From positions 62,001 to 126,000 of the forward strand of contig JAHEGE010000001.1 of NCBI GenBank assembly GCA_024639905.1: a DNA stretch of 64,000 bases, given 5' to 3'. The notes beneath the pieces are model-generated. The model saw only the letters and a program-made list of their open reading frames with translations, had not been told where the DNA came from and ran no database searches. Position numbers and translations under genes: made by a program. The number at the start of each line of letters is the position of its first letter. The first letter of the stretch is position 1. The stretch is from Gammaproteobacteria bacterium (GTDB lineage Bacteria > Pseudomonadota > Gammaproteobacteria > Pseudomonadales > Pseudohongiellaceae). Below, piece by piece: positions 57,270 to 64,000 of the stretch.

Positions 57270-57377
57270 TTAGAACAACCAAGCAGAGAGGACAACGCCG
57301 CAGAGGACTAGGCCGACGAGCGTGACGCCGATAACGATGTTAGAACCGGTGTTTGAATCTTGATCGTGTGCTGACAT
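57270..57377 (-). CDS. Small single-pass membrane peptide (35 residues)
   Basis: An ATG at 57377 is preceded by GAGGA about nine bases upstream. The frame encodes a polar N-terminus MSAHDQDSNTGSN, a hydrophobic helix IVIGVTLVGLVLCGVVL and SAWLF. Stop TAA at 57270, six bases before the nitroreductase start codon on the same strand. A clean ribosome site, hydrophobic profile and tight linkage argue for a real gene, but I recognise no family. Confidence 0.6.
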   Translation of the reverse strand: MSAHDQDSNTGSNIVIGVTLVGLVLCGVVLSAWLF

Positions 57378-57455
57378 GGGTAGTTCCTCAATAAATGGTG
57401 TGTGCACCTGACGCGCAAGCACGGGGTGGGCCAAGGCCGCAAAAACTGGGCGTAA

Positions 57456-58661
57456 TCATAAAGAGTTAGCGTCGATTTGGGTAGCTTTTCGTGCGCCGAA
57501 GCGCGCAGTGGCGGCGAGGGTGATGAATGCGTAGAAGGGCAGGAAGAAGCGGTCCCAGCTCCCCGCGAGTGGAAACAGGACGAAGTACGCGCCAAAGAGC
57601 GGTAGGGTGAGCAGGGCGAGCTGGTTAAGCGAGATAGCGTTACGGGGCGCCAGGAAGGCGGTGTACTGATGGCGCCAGCCTCCTACCAGAGTAACTGCGA
57701 GCAAGAGCCCGAAGAGGGGCATCGCGGTGGCAAGCGCAGCCCCGCCAGCGACGAGTTGCCCCGCTGCAGCCACAACCACGGCCCTGTAGGCGGCGAACGA
57801 GAAGGGCTGCGTGAAGGCGGCGATGTCTGTCTGGCTTTCGATGAAGGTGTGATAGAAGAGCCGCCACCACTGATAGTCGAAGGCAGCATTAAGCGCGAAA
57901 TAGAGCGCGCAGCTGGCGGCGAAGCTGGCGGCAATCAGCACCATTTCGCGTCTGTGTCGCGCGGGATCCAAGGAGGTGCGGCTTTGCGCGTAGGCCGACC
58001 AGCCCAGCCAGCTGAGCAACAGTCCCGCGAAGAGGATGTTGTTGGTGCGCACCGCAACGGACAGAATCAAAAGCCCCATGGCAGTCACGAGCCAGCGCTT
58101 GACGAGTAACGCGTAGGCAGCGGCGAGCAGCACCAGTGCCGAGAATGTGTCGGGCACGGGCACTCGGCTAAGGTCGGTAATGCGTGCTGCGAGCGCGAAT
58201 AAAACCACCAAGAGTGAAGCCTGAAACGCGTGAGTATGCCGCGCGAGCCAGATAAACAGCAGCAGGCAGAGCAGCACGCCTGGGACCAGCGACATCATGC
58301 CTAGCGCAGCGAGGGGCTCTATGCCGAGCGCGCCCAGACCGCGCAGGGCCATGACATAGGCGGGCTTAATCTCATACATGGGCAGCTGGCTGGCAAAATG
58401 GGCGGGGTTAATCGACAGATCGTGTGCATAGGCCCCGGCGACCAACGGTGCGTATTGCTCCGGCGCAAGATTGGCCTGCAGATAGCCGTAGGTCTTGGCG
58501 TGGAGTGTCGCCGCATCGTCTGTGCTGGCGGCAAGAGTTACCGCGGTATAGGGCACGGTGTCCCAGGTGTAGAGAGGTCGTGCCTGCGCAAAGACGATGA
58601 GGAAGCCGAGGTAAGCCAGCAGGGGCGCGATCGATAGGATCTGGATAACACTCTTGGGCAC
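57456..58661 (-). CDS. Multi-pass membrane protein, GT-C-like
   Basis: 401 residues, about ten hydrophobic segments. The first loop has YTWDTVPYTAV, with an Asp in the position where GT-C glycosyltransferases carry a catalytic acid. AFAARITDLSRVPVPDTFSALVLL (in pieces ITDLSRVPVPDTFSALVL) and LSVAVRTNNILFAGLLLSWL also look GT-C-like (mannosyl/arabinosyl-transferase type). Function unproven. GTG start with GAGGAG upstream. The adjacent 242-bp gap upstream to the SpeE-fusion shows no gene. Confidence 0.6.
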   Translation of the reverse strand: MPKSVIQILSIAPLLAYLGFLIVFAQARPLYTWDTVPYTAVTLAASTDDAATLHAKTYGYLQANLAPEQYAPLVAGAYAHDLSINPAHFASQLPMYEIKPAYVMALRGLGALGIEPLAALGMMSLVPGVLLCLLLFIWLARHTHAFQASLLVVLFALAARITDLSRVPVPDTFSALVLLAAAYALLVKRWLVTAMGLLILSVAVRTNNILFAGLLLSWLGWSAYAQSRTSLDPARHRREMVLIAASFAASCALYFALNAAFDYQWWRLFYHTFIESQTDIAAFTQPFSFAAYRAVVVAAAGQLVAGGAALATAMPLFGLLLAVTLVGGWRHQYTAFLAPRNAISLNQLALLTLPLFGAYFVLFPLAGSWDRFFLPFYAFITLAATARFGARKATQIDANSL

Positions 58662-58903
58662 TGCGTGCTCCTCTCTGTGTTTGGCGGCAACGAGTTGGCG
58701 TCTGATGGTCTTCTGTTGGCCGCGAGAGCGCTGTTAGAAAAGCATCAGAAGAGTCGAGCCGGCCATACTGATTCCAGTGCGTATCGACTATCATGCACAT
58801 TCCGGCGGCCAGCTTGCGCACGCGTGCAGCGCATTATGCGTCTAAGCGGCCGATAAATGAAGATAAGGTCTCAGGGCCAGCCAATAACTGACAGGGAGTC
58901 CGC

Positions 58904-61351
58904 GTGACCATGAGCACCGCAGCCACACAAAGTCCGGCCGGGGAAACGACTAATCGCTTCTTTCTGCTAGGCCTATTCCTGATTACCAGCGCCACGCTGT
59001 TGCTGGAGATACTCAACACGAGGCTGCTATCGGTTGTGACTTGGTACCACCTGTCGTTCTTCGCGGTGTCGATGGCCATGTTCGGCATGGCGGCAGGCGC
59101 GCTATGGGTGTATCTCAAACCCCAGCGGTTTCCTCGGGACGACGCCTTTGCGTCGCTTTACCGCTATTCGATCCTGTTCGCACTCAGCACGCTGGTCTGC
59201 CATTTACTGATTTTGTTCACGCCGCTTAACACGCTAACCGGCTGGGACGTGGCGAACGTGCTGAAGATGACTCTCATTACCCTCGCAGTCGCCGTGCCTT
59301 TCGCCTTCTCAGGCGTAGTCGTAACCGTTGCGCTCACCCAAGTGCCTGGCAACAGCGGCTTGATCTACGCGGTGGATCTCGTTGGCGCTGCGCTTGGTAG
59401 TCTTGCTTGCCTCGTCTTGCTGAGCTTCCTCGATATCAGCAGCGCGACCATCGCCTCGACCGTGGTCACGTTGCTTGCTGTGCTGTGTTTTCAGCGCGCG
59501 CACACTGGGCGCAGCGATACGCGCTGGATCTTTCTCGCCGCCGTACTGACGATCGGCGCACTGGTGAACAGCCAACTGACTGCGGGCCTACGGGTGTATT
59601 ACCCCAAGGGCAATGAGGTCGTTTACAGTGATGAGACTATCGAGTACTGGACCATCCACGGGCAAATTTTGCTCTCGCCCGCTGAGGAGCGGGTGGGGCC
59701 GTTCTATTGGGGTGCGGGTGCAGGCGCGCCGGTGATAGAAGGCATGAAGCTGCAAGGGTTGGTGATCGATGGCGAAGCAGGCACCGCAGTCACGCAGTGG
59801 AATGGGGACAGGGCCGAGCTCGATTGGCCGCGTTTTGATGTCACCTCGCTGCCCTATCATTTACGCCGCGGCGGCGAGGTCGCGGTTATCGGTGTAGGCG
59901 GGGGGCGCGACATCCTTACTGCGTTGGGTGCTGACAGCACAGCGATTACTGGCATCGAGATCAATGGCGCAATACTTGACATTCTTCAGGACCATCGCCG
60001 CGACTTCGTAAACCTCGACCAACAGCCTGAAGTGACGTTTGTACACGACGAGGCGCGCTCCTATTTGACGCGCACTGAGTCTCGCTACGACGTCATTCAG
60101 ATGTCGCTCATCGATACTTGGGCGGCAACGGGCGCCGGGGCGTTCACGCTATCGGAGAATGGGCTTTATACAGTCGAGGGCTGGCAGGTGTTCTTCGAGC
60201 ATTTGAAGCCCGATGGGCTGCTGAGCGTATCGCGCTGGTACTCGCCCGAAGCGCTGTCAGAAACCAATCGCCTCATCTCTCTTGCCGCCATGTCTTTACT
60301 GGAACGAGGCATTGAGAATCCCGGAAAGCATGCGGTGCTCGTTGCGCGCAATACGGTGGCGACGCTGCTGGTTTCGCCCACCCCGTTTAGCGACGCCGAC
60401 CTCGACATGCTCGATGCAGTGGCCGCTGAGCTGGAGTTCACCATTTTGCACTCCCCGCGCCAGCCGAGCGCTGAACGACTTATTCGCGATGCGTTCGCCA
60501 GCACGAGTGCCGATGAGCTTCGCACCGCGACTGCCCATGAGTTCTTAGACTTCTCGCCACCGCTAGACAGTCGGCCGTATTTTTTCAACATACTCAAGCC
60601 ATCGGCACTGATGAGCACGAGCGCCGAATTAGGCGAGCTCGGCATTGTTGCGGGCGGTAACCTGCTCGCGACTTACACCTTAATGCTGTTGTGTCTGCTC
60701 GCGTTCATCGGCGTCTCGCTAGTGATTGGTGTGCCGCTGCTCCTCTCCGGCAAGCCGCAATTACCCGAGGGTATTTTTGCCAGCGGGCTCTTGTATTTCG
60801 CCTGCATCGGCACCGGGTTTATGATGGTGCAGATTCCCTTAATACAGCGCTTCTCCGTCTATTTAGGGCATCCCGTGTACGCGGTGTCGGTGCTACTGTT
60901 CTCGATGATTCTCGCGGCGGGACTCGGCAGTTCGCTGTCGGATCGCATTGATGTGGCACGCGATAGGCGCTGGACAGTCGTGCTCCCCGTGATCATCGTC
61001 GCGCTGTTGGCGATGATTTACGCAGTGTCCGGCCCGCTTATCGCGGCCACGCTGTCGCAGGGATTGTTCCTGCGTTGCCTCATCGTAGTCGCGCTCGTGG
61101 CAACAGCGGCAGTACCCATGGGGATGTGCTTCCCGCTGGGCCTGCGACTCTTCCGCACGCATTCGGATGACTGCCTGCCGTGGATGTGGGGCGTGAATGG
61201 CGCAACCGGCGTGCTGGCGAGCGTGCTTGCCGTGGCTATCTCTATGTGGAGTGGGATTAACACGAGCCTGCTGGTGGCGATGGCGTGCTACGCGCTATTG
61301 ATCATTCCGGCGCGGCGCTTGAGCCTGGGCGTCGCCACGCGCCGAGTTTGA
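58904..61351 (+). CDS. Spermidine synthase-like domain fused to two membrane regions
   Basis: 815 residues. The N-terminus (about 1-215) has seven hydrophobic segments, as in the membrane-fused SpeE-like proteins. The middle (about 225-540) is a methyltransferase-like aminopropyltransferase domain: VAVIGVGGGRDILTALGADS near 328, DEARSYLTR, YDVIQMSLIDTW and LKPDGLLSVSRWYSPEA. The C-terminus (about 580-810) has further helices. The role is unknown; a SAM-like nucleotide is bound by the middle part. GTG start with GGGAG; ATG two codons later is possible. It overlaps the MATE gene tail to tail by 50 bp. Confidence 0.8.
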   Translation: MTMSTAATQSPAGETTNRFFLLGLFLITSATLLLEILNTRLLSVVTWYHLSFFAVSMAMFGMAAGALWVYLKPQRFPRDDAFASLYRYSILFALSTLVCHLLILFTPLNTLTGWDVANVLKMTLITLAVAVPFAFSGVVVTVALTQVPGNSGLIYAVDLVGAALGSLACLVLLSFLDISSATIASTVVTLLAVLCFQRAHTGRSDTRWIFLAAVLTIGALVNSQLTAGLRVYYPKGNEVVYSDETIEYWTIHGQILLSPAEERVGPFYWGAGAGAPVIEGMKLQGLVIDGEAGTAVTQWNGDRAELDWPRFDVTSLPYHLRRGGEVAVIGVGGGRDILTALGADSTAITGIEINGAILDILQDHRRDFVNLDQQPEVTFVHDEARSYLTRTESRYDVIQMSLIDTWAATGAGAFTLSENGLYTVEGWQVFFEHLKPDGLLSVSRWYSPEALSETNRLISLAAMSLLERGIENPGKHAVLVARNTVATLLVSPTPFSDADLDMLDAVAAELEFTILHSPRQPSAERLIRDAFASTSADELRTATAHEFLDFSPPLDSRPYFFNILKPSALMSTSAELGELGIVAGGNLLATYTLMLLCLLAFIGVSLVIGVPLLLSGKPQLPEGIFASGLLYFACIGTGFMMVQIPLIQRFSVYLGHPVYAVSVLLFSMILAAGLGSSLSDRIDVARDRRWTVVLPVIIVALLAMIYAVSGPLIAATLSQGLFLRCLIVVALVATAAVPMGMCFPLGLRLFRTHSDDCLPWMWGVNGATGVLASVLAVAISMWSGINTSLLVAMACYALLIIPARRLSLGVATRRV

Positions 61352-62669
61352 GCGCGGCGGCGATGACCGCACCATAGAAGACCATCGCGATCGCTGCTGC
61401 GTAAAACACGCCCTCTAAGCCCATGCCTATGACGCGAGTGAATACTAAAGCACCGCCTACTGCGACCAAGATACGTGTCGCTGTCGCCGTGACCGGCCAC
61501 AGCATGGCGCCTGCCCCTTGCGAGGCGAAATAAAGCGAAAATCCAAGGCCCATAAAAGCAAAGCAGGGCGCGACTATGCGCATATATGCCAGTGCCGCGG
61601 CATGTATTTCGGGGTCTTGAGTGAATACCGGGATCCAAGCGTTTGCCTTGAATGCGAGTAGCAGGCCAATGCTGCCTGCGAGCACCGACGCGCAGCAACT
61701 GCCTATCCACCCGATACGTTCTGCGCGGGCCTGGTCCCCTGCGCCGATCGCCATGCCGACCAGAGAGGTCATTGCCGCCCCCAAGCCGAAGATGAGAGGA
61801 ATCATCAGGAACTCGATCCGCGATCCAATGCCATAGCCGGCTAACGCTTTTTCGCCGAAGCTGCCAACGATAGCGGTGAGACTGACGATGGTGGCGACGG
61901 TAAGCAGTGGCGAGAGAGAGGCGGGGGCAAACACGCGCAGGATGTCAGCGAAAAGCTCGCGAGAAAAAATCGACGGTTGCCGTCGCAGGCTGATGAGCGT
62001 GTTGCCGTAGATCAAACGCAAGAGCATGAGCGTGCTCACTAGCGCAGCCACCACCACGGCTGAGACGGCGGCACCAGCAACACCGAGGGCCGGTAGCCCA
62101 AATGCGCCTGTGACGAGGCAGATCGACAGGGGGACTTGAATCATTGCGTTGACAATCATCATGCTGGCGGGAAAGCGCATATCACCCATGCCGCGGTAGA
62201 TCGCGGTCACCACGCCGACTAGCCAAAGGCCCAAGCCGCCCAGACTCAGGATAAACCCATAGCGATAGGCGTAGTCGAGAATCAATTCGCTACCCCCGAG
62301 GAAGCGCAGGAATGCATAGCCACCGAGCGTGAAGGTGAGCAAGATCAACCCGGCTCCCGCCGCCGCAAGTGCAAGCGCATGCCAGATAAGGCGCTCTGCG
62401 CGTTCCGGCTTACCGGCACCTAGCGCCCGCGCAATCGACGAGGCCACGGCTCCGCCTAGTGCGCCACCAGGGAGTGTCTGCATCAACATGAGGAGCGGGA
62501 AAGCGAGCGCGATGGCCGCAAGCGGGGCTGTGCCCAACGTGCCGATTACCCACACCTCCGCCATGCTAACGAACGACTGGATAAAAAAGGCAATGCTATT
62601 GGGCGTTGCGAGGCCAATAAGCAAGCCGAGAGGGGGTGCGGTAAGGAGATGCTGAGTCTTTGAATCCAT
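61302..62669 (-). CDS. MATE family efflux transporter
   Basis: About 455 residues from MDSKTQHLL, twelve helices. MATE motifs: GLATPNSIAFFIQSFVSMAEVWVIGTLG (in pieces), GGALGGAVASSIARALGAGKPERAE, and MATE second-half AGYGIGSRIEFLMIPLIFGLGAAMTSLVGMAIGAGDQARAERIG (in pieces). It exports cationic drugs or similar against Na+/H+. A longer start at 62732 is possible. Its last 50 bases overlap the end of the SpeE fusion on the opposite strand. Confidence 0.87.
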   Translation of the reverse strand: MDSKTQHLLTAPPLGLLIGLATPNSIAFFIQSFVSMAEVWVIGTLGTAPLAAIALAFPLLMLMQTLPGGALGGAVASSIARALGAGKPERAERLIWHALALAAAGAGLILLTFTLGGYAFLRFLGGSELILDYAYRYGFILSLGGLGLWLVGVVTAIYRGMGDMRFPASMMIVNAMIQVPLSICLVTGAFGLPALGVAGAAVSAVVVAALVSTLMLLRLIYGNTLISLRRQPSIFSRELFADILRVFAPASLSPLLTVATIVSLTAIVGSFGEKALAGYGIGSRIEFLMIPLIFGLGAAMTSLVGMAIGAGDQARAERIGWIGSCCASVLAGSIGLLLAFKANAWIPVFTQDPEIHAAALAYMRIVAPCFAFMGLGFSLYFASQGAGAMLWPVTATATRILVAVGGALVFTRVIGMGLEGVFYAAAIAMVFYGAVIAAALKLGAWRRPGSSAAPE

Positions 62670-62841
62670 GGCGGCGTCATCAATGCGTGCAAAGAGCCTC
62701 AGTCTAGCAGCACACGAAACAATTCGTGACATTTCTACCTAGTTTTGTCGGAAGCCCGAGCATAGACTGTGTCTCAGCACAGGAAGTGTCCAAGCTTTAG
62801 CTTAATTGATGCAGTTCATCGATTAGTTGCGACGTGTAGAG

Positions 62842-63444
62842 ATGATAAACAGATATTTCGTCATAGACGATTTTTACAACGACCCCGACCGCCTGGTCGA
62901 GGCCGCGCTCAATGCGCAGCGCGATGGTGCCTCGCGGGGCAATTATGCGGGTGTCATGACGAAAGAGTCGTTCCTGTCTGTTGATCAACGCGACTTCTTC
63001 GAAAAGCTGCTCCAGCAGGCGCCCATCAACGCGTCCACCGAGCTCAATGGCAAGATTCGTTTCTCGAAACTCGGCGACCCCTACACGCAACATATCCATT
63101 TCGATGCGGGCAATACGCATTGGTCGGGCGTGGTCTATTTATCGAAAGAGCATCCCAAGGTCGACGGCACCGTCTTCTGGAAGCATCTGCGCACAGGCCT
63201 AGAAGAGATTCCCCGCACGCTCGAAGGCGCACACGCGGCAGGATTCACCACGCCTGAGAAGGTGCAGCACTTTCTGCAAGTCGACGGCGTCGATGAATCA
63301 TTGTGGGAGAAGACTCTCTCAATACCGTACAAATATAATCGGCTAGTGCTGTTCCGTCCGTGGATGTTCCACTCCCCCGGCCCGCAGTTCGGTGAGTCGT
63401 TGGAATCTAGCCGCAAGGTACAGACGCTTTTCCTAGGAGCGTAG
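62842..63444 (+). CDS. DUF6445 family protein (2OG-oxygenase-like)
   Basis: 200 residues starting at ATG 62842. Motifs TQHIHFDAGNTHWSGVVYLS (H-x-H-x-D), FWKHLRTGLEE and LVLFRPWMFHSPGPQFGE look like the metal-binding core of a double-stranded beta-helix dioxygenase. Family DUF6445 often stands beside TonB receptors and tryptophan halogenases; none is adjacent here. Function unproven. It is divergent from the MATE gene. Confidence 0.75.
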   Translation: MINRYFVIDDFYNDPDRLVEAALNAQRDGASRGNYAGVMTKESFLSVDQRDFFEKLLQQAPINASTELNGKIRFSKLGDPYTQHIHFDAGNTHWSGVVYLSKEHPKVDGTVFWKHLRTGLEEIPRTLEGAHAAGFTTPEKVQHFLQVDGVDESLWEKTLSIPYKYNRLVLFRPWMFHSPGPQFGESLESSRKVQTLFLGA

Positions 63445-63512
63445 CCCCTCTTTCATTCGGCGGGTGATAAACACTATGATGCTGTGGCACAGCTTATAAA
63501 AGGGCCGCAGTA

Positions 63513-64000
63513 ATGACAGAGTTTTCGCGTACGCCGGACAGTAATTTCGATTCGCTAATAGACTACGATTTCGAACCTCACTACCACCAGTGGGCCGACC
63601 TGCGCATGCACTACCTCGATGAAGGGCCGCGAGACGGCCCCGTGGTGCTTATGGTGCATGGCATGCCTACCTGGAGCTATTTGTACCGTGATTTCATTGC
63701 GCCTTTAGTAGCCGCAGGCTACCGCTGTATCGCGCCCGATCATTTTGGATTCGGTAAATCGGATAAACCGACGGATCCGCATTGGTATAGCATCGCGCGT
63801 CACACAGAGGTGCTCACCAGCCTTATTGTCGAGTTGGATCTGCAGGACATCACGCTAGTGTGCCAAGACTGGGGCGGGCCACTCGGTCTTGCACAGGCGA
63901 TGACAATGCCCGATCGCTTCTCGCGCTTGGTGATTATGAACACGTGGCTGCATCACCCCGACTACGAGTACTCAGAGGCGATACTGCGCTGGAATAAAGC
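63513..64000 (+). CDS. Haloalkane dehalogenase (cut by window edge)
   Basis: 162 residues are visible, ATG at 63513, with no stop before the window end. Alpha/beta hydrolase with VMVHGMPTWSYLYRDFIAP (oxyanion loop), IAPDHFGFGKSDKP, YSIARHTEVLTSL and the nucleophile elbow VCQDWGGPLGL, where Asp acts and the next Trp binds halide. HGxPTWSYLYR resembles haloalkane dehalogenase subfamily I. The catalytic His and acid would be beyond the edge. A hydrolase with other substrate is also possible. Confidence 0.85.
   Translation, partial: MTEFSRTPDSNFDSLIDYDFEPHYHQWADLRMHYLDEGPRDGPVVLMVHGMPTWSYLYRDFIAPLVAAGYRCIAPDHFGFGKSDKPTDPHWYSIARHTEVLTSLIVELDLQDITLVCQDWGGPLGLAQAMTMPDRFSRLVIMNTWLHHPDYEYSEAILRWNK

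Noticed and set aside
58662-58903. Possible gene in the gap between the GT-C-like gene and the SpeE fusion
   Set aside because: The 63-codon plus-strand frame there has no ribosome site, no recognisable features and overlaps the promoter region.

Overview
The window looks like chromosomal DNA of a marine, aerobic, rhodopsin-bearing gammaproteobacterium. This rests on the housekeeping order glmM-tpiA-secG-tRNA-Leu ... tRNA-fMet ... rimP-nusA-infB-rbfA-truB-rpsO-pnp, the proteorhodopsin/retinal genes, and the wealth of exported oxidoreductases and outer-membrane proteins. I cannot name a genus. No rRNA, CRISPR array, phage or transposase gene was seen.

Layout. 1-2142: end of glmM, tpiA, secG, tRNA-Leu(GAG) and a terminator. 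2159-9943: first accessory block between the two tRNA genes, with a DUF5916 barrel protein, an exported HpaI-type aldolase, a YeeE/YedE sulfur-compound transporter, an exported methyltransferase, a cytochrome c/PHM-type copper monooxygenase fusion and a PEBP protein. It is dotted with a REP-like inverted repeat. 10084-10160: initiator tRNA with its own strong promoter, followed by a degenerate tRNA copy and a terminator. 10354-21229: second accessory block, with a beta-propeller amidohydrolase, a green-type proteorhodopsin and, divergently, crtE-crtI-crtB-crtY-blh-idi, which together make retinal. 21535-30388: the transcription/translation operon rimP to pnp.

30648-33139: a second cytochrome/PHM-like copper protein and a secreted partner. 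33288-36512: fused isobutyryl-CoA mutase IcmF. 36715-41726: PHP hydrolase, TIGR02647 protein, YqaA, then a PhnD-like binding protein overlapping a hybrid histidine kinase. 41836-44181: PQQ dehydrogenase and Rieske protein. 44232-46367: a methionine-rich, copper-type TonB receptor under a perfect FNR box. 46672-49986: lipoprotein, NhaC-type carrier and saccharopine dehydrogenase. 50084-64000: GH43-like propeller, unknown membrane protein, MFS, flavin reductase, exported KatG, a 35-residue membrane peptide with a nitroreductase, a GT-C-like membrane protein, a spermidine-synthase/membrane fusion, MATE, DUF6445 and a truncated haloalkane dehalogenase.

How it fits together. IPP isomerase and CrtE/B/I/Y lead to beta-carotene, Blh cleaves it to retinal, and rhodopsin uses retinal as its chromophore. 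Separately, three copper-related genes (two PHM-like fusions and the copper-type receptor) have FNR/Anr-type boxes upstream. This suggests an oxygen-responsive exported copper-enzyme regulon. That regulon and the two insertions into the conserved tRNA/translation block are the most interesting features.
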